DNA of 64,000 bases, taken from NCBI GenBank assembly GCA_947646735.1, contig CANTFK010000795.1:92407-156406 (forward strand). Direction: 5' to 3'. Source of the DNA: Peronospora farinosa. Taxonomy: Eukaryota > Oomycota > Peronosporomycetes > Peronosporales > Peronosporaceae. Shown here piece by piece: positions 20,282-30,934 of the stretch. Below the pieces are notes generated by a model. That model was given only the letters and a program-made list of their open reading frames with translations, was not told where the DNA came from and made no database searches. Each line of letters opens with the position of its first letter. Within the stretch, counting starts at the first letter, position 1. The position numbers were made by a program, and so were the translations under genes.

Positions 20282-20339
20282 GTGCGAGGCGCCCTACTGG
20301 GAAAGAACTAAGTTCTGTTGAACTTAGGAGGTAAGGGAA

Positions 20340-21206
20340 CGGAGCTTAGCACCAGGTGGTTCTGTGGACGCGTCCATAGAACGAGATTACGAGCCAGGCT
20401 TGTTGGTTGAGTCGGCATCCGTTAAGGGTTTTGAGAAACCATGGTCAATTTTAATTGACTCAGGGGCGTCAGGTAACAATGTCTGACGTCGTTCCCTTGA
20501 AGGAAGTCAGCTGTATGCTGAGGCGCTAGAAGCGCAAGAGGGTGACAGTATAACCGTGCGTCTCGCGACCGGTGTACGTTTCACCGTTCCTAAAGTTCCT
20601 TTAAACTTAGGTGTAAATTCTTAGACTGCAATTGCGTTGAACGCTGTCTTGTCCTAGATTTGGACTCGAGATATGATCTCATTCTCGGTATGGCCTGGCT
20701 GGAACGCCATGAGCCATGGATCGATTGGAGATCTAAAACCTTAGGCGCAACGCGCAATGTTCCTAGCGAATCTTTGGAGAGTCATGAACCCACCTTCGCT
20801 AGGAAACAAAAGTGATATTGGCACGAGCCATTAACTGATTCAGTTAGTGTGCTGGACATTGGAGTGTCTGAGTTGATAAACTCCAATGTCAACAATAATA
20901 GTGTCGAGCAGAGATCAGTGACACCTAGTGGAACGGCACGTACTCCGTTGAGTGATACTCATAGTAATATTGAGACACTAGATGTCGGTAATGACATCGG
21001 CTCTTGTATAGAGCAAGTCAAGGTCGATGACCTTGTTAGTGATATTGGCTGTAAATGAGACTCACTGGATGTCGATAATGACATCGGCTCTCGTATAGAG
21101 CAAGTTAAGTTCGAGGAAACCAACCACCTTGGAGATGATGGTATCTCAAGTATTTCAAAATGTACGTTCTCATCAATGAGACGGCAGCGTCGCCAGATGG
21201 CGGCTG
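20340..21206 (+). pseudogene. Broken protease and repeat spacer of pol (element 2, outer part)
   Basis: Matches the start of element 1 pol. The protease motif IDSGASGN is visible near 20455-20480 but a TGA follows two codons later. There is a further frameshift near 20,620 and stops in the spacer. One to two copies of the 29-residue repeat remain (about 20985-21110). Homology to element 1 stops after [10 protein letters not shown] near 21,207. Confidence 0.82.
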
Positions 21207-22340
21207 CGCAAACGCCAATTCCCAGGAAGGACATGGTGCTGAATTCCATGTCAGGTAGTGTCATCTTCAGTGCCATCGACTTGACCGATGGCTTTTACCA
21301 GATTTTGATGCGCCCGAGCGATATCCCACTCACCGCGGTGAGCACCCCGAGTGACATGTTATGGGAGTGGCTGGTTATGCCACAAGGATTGAAGAACGCT
21401 CCGGCCACTTTCAATCGTATGGTGTCTCAAGTGTTGAGACCTCTTCGGAACTTTGCCCCAAGTTATTTTGACGACATTTTCGTCCATAGTCGCGCCGAGG
21501 GCAACCTCAACGATGTCCAAGCTCACCTTCAACACCTGAAGCAAGTGTTTCAAGTTATGCGGGACAACAAGTTTTACGCGAATCTCAAGAAATGTGTCTT
21601 TTGTGCACCGGAGATTCCGGTGTTAGGTTGCTATGTGAGTAAATCGGGAGTTCGAGCTGATCCAATGAAGGTGTCGTCCATCTGTTCTTGGCCCACGCCC
21701 AAGAACCCTACGAAGTTGCGCCAGTGGCTCGGCTTGTCTAATTATTTGCACAAGTATACGAAGGATTATACTGGTTCTATCCAGCCTTTGTCGTCACTCT
21801 TGAAGAAAGACGCCACGTGGTTGTGGAGTCCCGAGCACCAAGCAGCCTTCGAAGCAGTAAAGAAGAGCCTGGCGTCAGCGCTAGTCCTGGTCCTACCAGA
21901 CGACTCCAAGCCGTTCCACGTGGTTTGCGACGCCAGTGATTTTGCAATCGGTTGTGCCCTCATGCAATTTGATGATGAGGGCCGTGAACGAGTCGTGAGT
22001 TATCAGTCGCGACAGATGAAGCCAGCTGAGAAGAACTATCCGGTTCACGACAAGGAGTTATTAGCGATGCGCTATGCACTCATCAAGTTTCGCGTGCATC
22101 TCCTTGGTGAACGTACATTTGCTTTGTACACCGATCATGCATCGCTGCGCACAGCGATGTAGAGCCCACACCTGTCTAAACGGACGACACGATGGCTCTC
22201 ATTCTTCTCTGAGTATAACTTCGTCGTGCATTACAAGCCAGGCAAGACCAATATTCTCGCTGACGCCTTGTCACGACGTCCCGACTACGATCCTCGGACT
22301 GCTCTGAGTCGTCAGGCTACTGATGATGAGGACGATGATG
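21207..22340 (+). pseudogene. Reverse transcriptase-RNase H of nested element
   Basis: Open to 22162 with the YFDDIF catalytic box and RNase H motifs [20 protein letters not shown] and [13 protein letters not shown] then interrupts just before the conserved SPHLS...RWLSFF block, which continues in the same frame to [11 protein letters not shown]. The N-terminal fingers of RT are absent because of the deletion junction. Confidence 0.85.
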
Positions 22341-22351
22341 ACTGATGTGCA

Positions 22352-23398
22352 ATGTGTGTATCGCTGAACTTAACTCGGGTTACACCCGAGCCGTGTTTAT
22401 TTGATGAGATCGTCGCAGCGTACAAGGGCGATTCAGATTACGCAGACATTATCGGGTATCTGCGTGCTCCCAGCGATGCTGCACTGGGAGCATTATCCCG
22501 AACCAAGCGCGACCATATTCATCGATACAGTTTAGATGGCGATTTGCTTCGGTATAGCATCGACCAATTCGATTCTCCTCGCACGGTGATTGCCAATGAC
22601 ATGGATTTGCGTGCAAGAATCATTCACGAGTATCACGATGCTCCTGCTATTGGCCATTTAGGCCGCGAAAAGACTTTCGCGGCTGTGTCTTGAGACTTCT
22701 TCTGGCCCCACATGTATAAGTGGGTACGCAACTGGATCCGAACGTGCGAAATATGCCAGCGTATGAAGCCATCTCCATCGTCACAGGCTCCCTTGCGATC
22801 GTTGCCAATTGCAGCAGAGGCCTGGAGATCAGTTTCGATGGAATTTATCTTCGGGCTTGCGCCCGATAGCCAAGCTCGAACGGGCATCTTGGTCTTTGTT
22901 GACAGATTCAGCAAGATGACACATCTCGTGCCTGTTCACGCTAAGGTCACCGCGGTAGAGACCGCGGCGCACTTCATCGACGCGGTGTTCCGTCATCATG
23001 GCCTTCCAGATAACATTATTTCGGACCGTGACCCGCGATTTACGTCCGCATTTTGGACGTCACTTTTCGAACTCCTCGGGACAAAACTGCTAATGTCGAC
23101 TGCGGCCCATCCGGAAACGGATGGGCAGACCGAGCGCGTGAACCGGGTCCTCGAAGACGTTCTTCGAAGTTATGCTACGTCATTTACAAGTTGGAGTGCA
23201 TTTTTACCACTCGCTGAGTTCGCACTCAACAACGCCGTACACGCGTCAACAGGGTTGACGCCATTTTTTGTAAATTCGGCTCGTCACCCTCGTGTTCCTA
23301 CTGTCCTGGCCGTGGGGCGACCCACAACACCTAGTGGCTCCACTCTGGGGGGGATAAAGGTGATAAACAAGGATCGAGTGCAGCTCACGGTATTTTGA
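22352..23398 (+). pseudogene. Integrase zinc-binding and DDE core of nested element
   Basis: The zinc-binding part (YHDAPAIGHLGREKTF) is cut by a TGA at about 22691 and resumes with CEICQRMKPSP. The core has SMEFIFGLAP, where the first catalytic Asp appears as Glu; SDRDPRFTS and ETDGQTERVNR are kept. The frame then ends at 23398 after a shift. Confidence 0.82.
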
Positions 23399-23417
23399 GC
23401 GCGCAAAGACGGCCATT

Positions 23418-24432
23418 TTGACGCCATCAGACGTGGCGTCCCCATTAGCTCGATGGACTGCGCAGACATTGATTGACCCGTCTTCGGGTCAGCGTTCCCC
23501 TACTATCAACTACGCGCCGATTGAGTCGGCGCGACCAATTGATGACATGGCCGTGTCGGAATTCATACTTCAACGTCAAGCCATCACCCGCTTTGTACGC
23601 GACGCACTACAAACTGCTGTAGACCAACAGAAGGAGAACGCTGACAAACATGGAAGAAAGAACATGAGCAAGTTTGAGAAAGGTGACCGTGTATTATTAT
23701 CTACGGAAGGTTTAAGGGATTCAGCGGTCACTAATCTGGGCGCGAGTAAACTCGCACCACGCTTCATCGGTCCATTCAAGGTTCTGAAGGCAATCGGCGA
23801 CGCTTATACACTCGACGTACCCTCATCACTGCGACTCCACCCGACATTCTATGTCGGGCGGCTGAAGGAATATCGTCCGGCTACGCTTCACGGTTTGGCT
23901 CCGACGCCGGCTTCAGGGGTTCGTAAGTCGAACGGCCTTCACTTCGTGCTCGACGCGCCGATGACATGGGGCGGGGTCTCGATCCCGTCTCGACCTGACC
24001 AAGCACCTGGCGCTCCAGAACCCTTATCCCTTGGAGCTGTTCACGGCTCGACTGTCTGTTCTCACTCGAAGTCTTCTCCTCCCGGGCAGCACGTTCACTG
24101 GCAGCCTCAGCCTCCAGCTGAGCATTGGCAGCTATGTTCACGGCCTGATCAACATCGTCCTGAGCAACCAGGACCATCGCGAGGGCCCTCCTCCGCTTGT
24201 TGACGCGGAGGGACAGGTGCGCTGGATTGTAGACCGCATTGTGGGTCACGAGGACCCTCACCAACCTGTACTGCAGTCGGCTCATGAGAAGCGTGCGGTT
24301 CCATCCGCGCATAGGTACCGAGTACGTTGGCTTGGATTCCCTCCCGAGCAGGATACATGGGAACCACGTTCCTCGCTCCTTCGTGACGTTCCAGATGTGG
24401 TTCTGTCGTATGAAGCCACGAAGTCGGACTAA
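23418..24432 (+). pseudogene. Integrase GPY/F module, linker and chromodomain of nested element
   Basis: Frame 23418-24203 has LAPRFIGPFKVL (GPY/F). A second frame, 24031-24432, has the chromodomain (WIVDRIVGHED...YRVRWLGFPPEQDTWEPRSSLL) with its aromatic cage residues and ends in a stop. The two frames overlap, so at least one shift separates them. On the minus strand the linker region encodes a coiled coil. Confidence 0.8.
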
Positions 24433-25351
24433 TCCAAGGCGGGCGAGCACGCGAACGCTCTCGTGACAAACGAGAGCGATAAGGAGATCCACGTCGTCGG
24501 GAACGAGAACGATGACGCGAACGAGAACGATTTCGCGAACGCAAACGATGTCGCGAACGAGATCGATGCCGTGAACGAGAACGATGCCGTGATCGAGAAT
24601 GTCGCGGTGAATACATATCACGATTGCGAGGCGAGAATCGCGCAGCAGGACGGGCAGGCGAACGTGTCGCTGCCCTGCGCTGATGATTCCGCGGAGATTG
24701 ACTCCGCTGTCGCGAGTGGTGCCGCCAGCGGGGCGCACCACGAATAACTGCGCTTCTCCGTTCACTCAGACTTCGCTCATACTTTGCAATCCAACTTCGT
24801 TCGCGATCACTGAGTGGACACTCAGCGATGTGTCCTCGCCATTCGTCATGAGTTGGGCGTGGAGTCGAGTCACAAGATTGGCATCCTTCATTGACATGGA
24901 CGAATCAGAGGCGGTCCTCATTCCAAGCATCCTCACACACTCTTTCGCGTAGCGCGCCGATGGAGTGATCGGCGCGAAGTTCCTCTCGATTGTCGAGCCA
25001 TAATTGGAAGCTGCTACCATCCTCGAGCATCCGACTTTAACGTTGGATGAAGGCACACCAAGAACGTTGTAGAGCTTCATGCTCGATTCCATCAAGACCT
25101 TTCCCGCGCAGTTTACGAAATCGGCGGAAGTAGTCCCGCATCGTGTCCAGCGAGTCCGGAGCGTGAGCTCCGGACAAGTCGTACAGTGACCAAGGTATGA
25201 GTTGCCGCGCCATGATGTTGGTTGATGCACTCCCGCTGACGTTCCTTGAGAGTGCTGCTGGATTGGGTTCTGGGTCTCCGGACATTGCTTGTTCGTTTGT
25301 GAGCGAAGGGTTTTCGACAGTTGAGCACTCACGATTGGTGAGTGCTGTCAT
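23881..25351 (-). pseudogene. Antisense coding region of nested element (broken)
   Basis: On the strand opposite to pol, between the chromodomain and the 3' LTR, long frames follow each other: 25351-25037, 25332-24766 and 24765-23881 (with an alternative frame 24616-24149). They run inward from the LTR. The middle part encodes an Arg-Ser repeat (SRSRHRSRSRHR type) in one frame. The C-terminal part (about 24185-23990) is Ala/Glu/Arg-rich and helical (ERAAREEKTSSENRQSSREQ), overlapping the linker before the chromodomain. Position, direction and the C-terminal coil match the antisense gene of element 1. No sequence similarity is obvious. Several shifts are needed, so it is not functional here. 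Confidence 0.4.
24490..24616 (+). repeat. Short tandem repeat GAACGAGAACGATG-like
   Basis: Imperfect 12-18-bp units (CGCGAACGAGAACGAT and variants) repeat about eight times. On the minus strand this encodes alternating Arg-Ser/His residues. Confidence 0.7.
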
Positions 25352-25364
25352 GAGAAGGGGGTGA
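25352..25364 (+). other. Polypurine tract of nested element
   Basis: GAGAAGGGGGTGA lies directly before the TGTAATGGG LTR start at 25365. Confidence 0.75.
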
Positions 25365-25705
25365 TGTAATGGGCTACATTACATAGTATTAATATGAATA
25401 AACAATTGCATATGTAGGCAGGTGCTGGGCCCGAATAGCGGGCACAGCGTGACAATTTTTATTATTGGTTTATTATTGGGGCCTAAAGTCCCAATATGGA
25501 CCAATGATAAATCAACCTGAAATTGTGTGGTTCCCGAAAGGCGGGAGCACTGTCGTATTTATTACGACTAAAATCTTCGTAATTAGTACGAATTAAAACC
25601 AAAATAAGAATCAGAGTTAAATTTACTTAGTACCTAATACTTGGGCTTGAGTCTTCCTCAAGCGCGCGTGTAAGCTAGTGACGGTACGTTCTAGCCCCAT
25701 TACAC
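25365..25705 (+). repeat. 3' LTR of nested element
   Basis: 341 bp, ends TGTAATGGG and CCCCATTACA forming short inverted termini. It is unrelated by eye to the 640-bp LTRs around it. No second copy is seen upstream, consistent with loss of the 5' end. Confidence 0.82.
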
Positions 25706-26328
25706 CGTGTCTTCTTCGTCCTCGGTTTCCCCCGCGAACAGAAGGATGGGAACGCCCTTCATGGGAGGAACTGGCGCACCGCGCACTTGCCTGTTAAGGC
25801 GTGCCAAGTATTGGCTTCGCGTAGTAATATGAGGTTCCAGATATCGTTGTCGAAGGGCCGTTCGCGTTGCAACACCCTCGGGTGAAATGGCCTCAGGCCC
25901 AATGGCCCAGCCAGAAAGGGAATGCCCAGATGCTTCCTTTAGGCGTTCTTCCACCGTAGGTGGTTTGAACCTGTACTGTCGGTGGTCTTGAAGCCTCGCC
26001 ATATTCTTCGTCCGGCGCTTGGCACCTTCCTCTTGGTCGATGGTCTGCTGTTGTTGCTCGTCAAGTGGGTTGGTAACCGTCGCCGTAGATGATACGTCAG
26101 GCGGGTCACGTAACGCTGTTAGCGCATCTGCAGCACCACGCTCAGGAACGGATTCGGTGCATGACGAGTGTCATCTTCACCCGTGAGGGTGACTAAAGGG
26201 GACCCATCGGGTCCCACAAAGACGGTGTCACTTTCGTAATCAACCGCTTCGTCAAGGTCGCCTTCGATAAGGTCCCGAAGAGTCTGTGACTCACTGCCAG
26301 GAGGCGTCATGTTAGGTGCCGTGAACAA
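25706..26328 (-). pseudogene. 5' remnant of the antisense zipper gene (element 2)
   Basis: Frames 26328-26119 and 26002-25706 match the element 1 antisense gene. The first (TTG-started, with ATG at 26310) encodes 69 residues identical to element 1, and the DNA is identical over the 210 bp. The second differs at about 5 of 99 residues. It is cut at 25706 by the nested LTR just after the EDEEDT stretch, losing the basic middle and zipper. Confidence 0.8.
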
Positions 26329-26408
26329 TCCGTGAGGTTTTAAACGTTCGCTAAAGCACTACCTTTAAGAGGAAAAATGTCGAGTGACATCATATGGGAA
26401 CGTCAGTC

Positions 26409-26421
26409 TGGTGGGGGAGGG
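26409..26421 (+). other. Polypurine tract of element 2
   Basis: TGGTGGGGGAGGG-type purine-rich tract directly before the 3' LTR at 26422. Confidence 0.7.
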
Positions 26422-27063
26422 TGTAACGGGGTTACACGATGGTTGTAGCGCCTTTCCGAGAGTTTACGGTTGAACTCCCCTTTGTATTGCATATAATGCA
26501 TTATTATACTTCTCTTTAAAGAGGTATTAAGTATGAGCGTTAAAGATACGGTATTACCGTAATACCGTATCTTATCGATTAGGATTCGATAAATCGATAA
26601 CGCTGTACTAAGTACATCATACACAGATGTTTAGACGATACGTCGTTCAATAGCAAAGTCTGCATATAATAATTACTATTATAGTAGTTAATCTAGTGTA
26701 GTGTACTTAGAGTAGGACTATTCATAAAATCTTAAAGCATAAATAAAATCAGTTCTCCTTTTGAGTTTAAGATAGCAAGTCGTTCTGACTTGTTCTCTTG
26801 TGCACTTCGTGCGTTGGTTCTCTGAACCTCTAAGCTTCTAGCTTGTTCTTGCACTCTTTGCGTTGGTTTTCTGAACCTTAAGCTTATTGCTTGCAGACTA
26901 AAGGTCTCTTTCCTCGTTCCTTAGTACAGGGTGACTTTTAAGTCGTTTAATTAGTTCCTTAGAACTAAGTGGCTTTTGCCTTAACTCTATTTAGTTCTCT
27001 CGAACTAAGAGGCTTCCAGCCTAAAGTCTTCCTCTGGCTAAAGAGCTGTGCAGCTCCGCTACA
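26422..27063 (+). repeat. 3' LTR of element 2
   Basis: 642 bp, TGTAACGGGG...CCGCTACA. It matches the LTR at 18616 with scattered differences. Confidence 0.92.
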
Positions 27064-27068
27064 AGAAT
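27064..27068. repeat. Target-site duplication AGAAT (right) of element 2
   Basis: Identical to 18611-18615. Confidence 0.9.
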
Positions 27069-27487
27069 AGGTTTAATGTGGCCCATGGTGCGTGAAGTGT
27101 CTACTCAGATAGCAATTAATGACCAAGCCAACAAAACAGAAGCTACATGCTGTAACGGGCCAATATCCATTAGATATATGATACTTAACGGGGAGGTGCA
27201 GCAGAGGAGGTGCTGAAGTTTTTTTAGAACTCTAAATTATGAGTTCTCTATATTAAAAGTTTTAAAAAACCTACAGGACCTCTGCTGCTGAGTACAAAAA
27301 CACCTTAAAAATTGCGTATATCAATAACCGCTTCTAATAGCTTAATTACTTCTCAGAAAAACTCAGAAACCATATATAATTCATTATATAAGAGCTTAAG
27401 TATCAAATTGATACCCTATTTTAGAATTCGGTGCTCTATTTACGTCCATTATCCAAACCAAGTGACCCAATCTTCACACTTTCCAAG
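27069..27487. other. Upstream region of the MAN1-like gene with a large hairpin
   Basis: No gene. It contains an imperfect hairpin at 27198-27288 built of three nested stems: GCAGCAGAGG/CCTCTGCTGC, GTTTTTT/AAAAAAC and AGAACTC/GAGTTCT. Just before the ATG, CTTCACACTTTCC resembles the pyrimidine-rich oomycete initiator. Confidence 0.5.
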
Positions 27488-29642
27488 ATGGCACTCGATG
27501 ATCATCACTCTCTCTCTGTCCGCACCAAGCGTAAATCTTCACCTGCTGCTTCGTCCAACGTCTCAAGCTCTAAACGTCGACGTCGCCAAGCTCCATCTCC
27601 TGCTCCAGTGTCTTCTACTGTCTCTAAACCTCGTCCCAGTCGTCGTGCCACACCTATTGATCCATCGAAACCTTCACTTTCCATTGCTTCCACACGTTCA
27701 AATGTGACAGATTTTCAGTTGAAGTTGAAGAAAAAGAAGAAGAAGGCGGTTGAACCGATGACGCTTTTTAGTCGATACGCAGATCCATCGGTACAAAGTC
27801 CAGCATTTCGTCCTCTGGACTCGAAGGACAATGCGACAAGAGCCACTTTATTAGAAGAGCTTCCACGTCCACGCTGTCATCAAGAGGATACAGAGACAAA
27901 TACTGTGTTACTACTAGCTAGCAATGGAGACATAGATAAAGTCGTGGACTTGACAGTTGTAGAGCATGTTTCAAGTCTCGCGATGGTCGAGGGAGATGAT
28001 ATTTTACAGACACTTATGAGAACAAGCACACCACGAGTTAAACGGAGATTTCCATCGGAAGAAGCACTGACGGATAGTGAGCAGAGAGACAGAGACGTGT
28101 TACGTCGACGACGTCTGAAGCTACGGAATCAATTTTCAGTGATGAAAAAAGAGGAGCCACATGCTACTGGATGCGTTGGGGGTCCAGAAGTTGAGGGATG
28201 TCTTTTCAAGGAGAATCTTGCACAGACAGGAAGAGTGCAGTTTGAAGGAGGAACAGTCGAGAGAGCTGAAGACAAGGCACGTACACACTTGATTGAGGAT
28301 GAAGTTGAGACTGACGAGGAAACAACAGAGAGCAAGATCAAGCGTCTGAGTAAAGTCATGCATATGAACTGGCGACAATATCTTTTCTGGCTTGTATCAG
28401 GTGCAATGCTACTCTGTGCGATGGTTGTTGCTGCACCATTTGTGAAGAAACTGATGGAGCCACCACTGCCATATTGTGATAGCGAATGGATCGATGTTGG
28501 TGATGGGTCCTACGTCTTGGCCGATCCAGTAGATACTTTTGATCGGTCGAAGGCACTTCAGCCATTTATAAGCACTGCTTCAGTAGCTACGCGTGCCTCA
28601 CAACCCGTGTGTCAACCATGCCCCGTGTATGGTAACTGTCTCAATGGTTCTGTAATTTCCTGTAATCCACCGTATGAGCTGCAGTATGGATTGTGCAAGG
28701 AAAACCCGAAATTGCAGGCGAATCTCGACCAGCTCGCGCTTAGCATACAGAAATTTATCATCGAAAAGGCTGCGAAAAATGCGTGTGACAATGTGTCATT
28801 GTGGAGCTACTTCAACTCAGATAGTGGAGTGGAGCCGACGGGCGACGTTACGGCATCGATCGCAGTGAGGCTTTCGGATGTGCAGATCTTCGCGAAAGAA
28901 AGGGTTTTGTTTGGAAAGACTGTGTCCAATTTGTCCCGCGAGTACGTGTTTAATCGTGCTCTAGACATGGCACTGCGTGCCCTCGTAGACATTTATGTGA
29001 CCGAGGACCAGAGTCAGCTCGTCGTGGGTAGAAGTGTTGTGCCATGGTCATGCCGCGCCAAACATCAACTGTACGCTCACATTAAGCTAATTGCGTTGGC
29101 TGTCGCATTCGGGACAGTGCTGGTATGTGCCTACAGACAGTTTCTTTTATACCGCACGGAACGCCAACTAGTGGATCGGTTTGTGAAGGAGGTGCGCTTT
29201 TTTCTCTTGGACCGGACGCGCCAACCGGATCGGTTTTACCCGGCCAACCATCTCCGCGACAACTTGTTCGAGAAACAATCTCTCCCAGACCGAAAATGGC
29301 TGTGCAAGTCTGTTTGGCCGAGAGTTGCTGCTGTTGTGAAGGATGACTCTCGAATAAGAATGCGAGTGATGAGGTACGTCTGGATGATACAAGGGTCAGC
29401 TAGAAATTGTTGTGAGTTGACGGCCTGCTGTTGTGCTTTTGGTCGGGGAATGCAGAGTACAAGGTGAAGATATGGTCGTGTGGGAATGGGCATCTTCATC
29501 GGCACCACCTTACCGGCGGGCTGGAAGTAATCGTGGTCGAGGTTTGCGCACCGTAGCTACTTTGCAGCAAGAAAGTGCTGGTGATGCTCGACCGGTGCCA
29601 TCTCGACGGCGTAAGAAGGACAGTCGCATGAGTCTTCCCTGA
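27488..29642 (+). CDS. MAN1/Src1/Heh-like inner nuclear membrane protein
   Basis: Two exons, 27488-29373 and 29456-29642; the 82-nt intron (GTACGT...TGCAG) joins frames exactly, giving 690 residues. I start at the ATG at 27488 (AAGATGG context) because no ATG lies further upstream in frame. The N-terminus is basic and Ser-rich with KRRRR (nuclear signal type). Two membrane segments lie at about 298-321 and 532-555. Between them is a lumenal domain with the MSC cysteine pattern (CQPCPVYGNCLNG, then CNPPYELQYGLC). After the second segment comes a winged-helix-like part ending VVWEWAS. That is the Man1-Src1-C-terminal family, which sits in the inner nuclear membrane and helps chromatin tethering and ESCRT-based membrane sealing. 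I see no clear LEM/HEH helix at the N-terminus. Confidence 0.82.
29374..29455 (+). other. Intron of the MAN1-like gene
   Basis: 82-nt GT-AG intron (GTACGT...TGCAG). Splicing completes an Arg codon and restores the expected C-terminal WEW motif. Confidence 0.75.
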
Positions 29643-29777
29643 TATCGATTGCTTTCAGATAGGCTCCACTATTAGACTGACAATTCTTTTTTGCTTTTCA
29701 TTCGCAAGTTTCGATCGCAAGCTACAATGTATTCATTGCAGGGCATTTACAAGTCTATCGAGGATGGATAATGTATA

Positions 29778-30905
29778 TCACAGCTCCTTGATGCTTTTTT
29801 CGCAGCTAATTTGGCGCCGCTTGATGACAGCACCCGCCAGTTCCGTCAGAACTTTGACGGTGTCTTCCCAGTTGATGCATGCGTCCGTAATGCTCATGCC
29901 ATATACAAGCTTCGCCGGGTCGTCGCCGATTGACTGATTACCCTCGACAATATTTGACTCGATCATGATACCCAGCAGGTTTGTGTTTCCCTCAGCGACA
30001 ATATCTGCCAAGTAGCTGGACACGTTAGCCTGCTCAGCATGTTGTTTGCGCGAGTTGCCATGGGAGCAGTCCACCATGATCTTGTACGGCTGTTTGGCTT
30101 TGACCAGCCTTCCCACCGCTTCCTCAATGAAATTGTCTTTGAAGTTTGGTCCACTCGATCCACCGCGGAGAATAACGTGGCAGTCTTTGTTGCCCCTGGT
30201 ACGTACAATGGACGCGATGCCATGTTCATCCAGGCCCAGAAAAGTGTGTGGCTGCGACGATGACACAGTTGCATCCACTGCAACCTGCAAGTCACCTCCC
30301 GTGCCGTTTTTAAAACCCATTGGCATGGACAATCCACTCGTCAGCTCCCGATGTAGCTGTGACTCTGTGGTGCGAGCTCCAATAGCTCCCCATGATACCA
30401 AATCGGCCGTAAATTGCGGCGAGATAGTATCCAGGAACTCAAGACCTACAGGAAGACCTAAAGCATTGACATCGAGCAAGAGTTTACGGGCAATGCGTAA
30501 GCCCTTATTGATCTGGAACGACGCGTCCAAGTCTGGGTCATTAATGAGTCCCTTCCAACCAACAGTGGTCCGTGGTTTTTCAAAATACGTGCGCATGATG
30601 ATGACCAGTTCACCCTTGAGCTCATCCGCCAGAGTTTTGAGACGTTCGGCATAGTCCAGAGCTGCAGCAGTGTCATGAATGGAGCAAGGACCGACGACAG
30701 CCACGAGACGGTCGTCTTGGTCGTGCAGAATACGAGACACAGCAACACGCGTGTCATTTACGAGGTCGTACACTTGGGGTGACACGGGCAGCTCTTCGAG
30801 GACACAAGCAGGAGGCATTAATGGTTTAATTGCAAGCACATTACGGTCTTTCAGACACTGACGTTTAGCAGCGCGACCGATTTCAAAAGCAAAGCAAGAT
30901 GGCAT
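29778..30905 (-). CDS. 3-deoxy-D-arabino-heptulosonate-7-phosphate (DAHP) synthase, class I
   Basis: Single exon, 375 residues from the ATG at 30905. It contains the AroF/G/H-type core: VGPCSIHD (phosphate/PEP loop), MRTYFEKPRTTVGWKG, GLEFLDTISPQ, GAIGARTTESQ, GFKNGTGG, LRGGSSGPN and MVDCSHGNSRK. Cys, His, Glu and Asp of these blocks form the metal site in the family. The enzyme condenses phosphoenolpyruvate and erythrose-4-phosphate, the first step of the shikimate pathway. It is the microbial class I type found in bacteria and yeast rather than the plant class II type. Tail-to-tail with the MAN1-like gene, 135 bp apart; head-to-head with the PH-CLU-RCC1 gene. Feedback specificity (Phe, Tyr or Trp) cannot be read by eye. 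Confidence 0.95.
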   Translation of the reverse strand: MPSCFAFEIGRAAKRQCLKDRNVLAIKPLMPPACVLEELPVSPQVYDLVNDTRVAVSRILHDQDDRLVAVVGPCSIHDTAAALDYAERLKTLADELKGELVIIMRTYFEKPRTTVGWKGLINDPDLDASFQINKGLRIARKLLLDVNALGLPVGLEFLDTISPQFTADLVSWGAIGARTTESQLHRELTSGLSMPMGFKNGTGGDLQVAVDATVSSSQPHTFLGLDEHGIASIVRTRGNKDCHVILRGGSSGPNFKDNFIEEAVGRLVKAKQPYKIMVDCSHGNSRKQHAEQANVSSYLADIVAEGNTNLLGIMIESNIVEGNQSIGDDPAKLVYGMSITDACINWEDTVKVLTELAGAVIKRRQISCEKSIKEL

Positions 30906-30934
30906 TGAAATGGACACTTGTGGGGTAGATGGTA

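Larger units (their letters stand above)
21207..25705 (+). mobile_element. 5'-truncated foreign chromovirus nested in element 2
   Basis: From the RT palm to a complete 3' LTR of a different chromovirus family. The reverse transcriptase here is visibly diverged from element 1 in the same motifs (for example DLTDGFYQILMRPSDIPL against [18 protein letters not shown]), whereas outer LTRs and gag are nearly the same. The 3' end is exact: purine tract GAGAAGGGGGTGA, then an LTR with ends TGTAATGGG and CCCCATTACA, then element 2 sequence resumes inside the antisense gene. Its 5' LTR, gag, protease and RT N-terminus are missing. Confidence 0.82.
18616..27063 (+). mobile_element. Element 2: dead composite chromovirus
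   Basis: 8,448 bp with LTRs at 18616-19255 and 26422-27063 and an AGAAT duplication outside both. LTRs, gag, protease region and the 3' antisense-gene remnant are close relatives of element 1. The middle (about 21207-25705) is a clearly different chromovirus lineage that ends in its own PPT and LTR. Gag, protease, RNase H and integrase all carry stops or frameshifts. It is therefore a nested insertion followed by an internal deletion, not a working element. Confidence 0.88.

Noticed and set aside
24149..24616. Arg-Ser repeat protein as a splicing-factor gene
   Set aside because: The RS run comes from a simple 12-18-bp repeat inside a dead retroelement. There are no RRM or other splicing domains.
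30046..30654. 202-codon plus-strand frame opposite DAHP synthase
   Set aside because: The minus strand encodes all DAHP synthase motifs. The plus frame has no domain.
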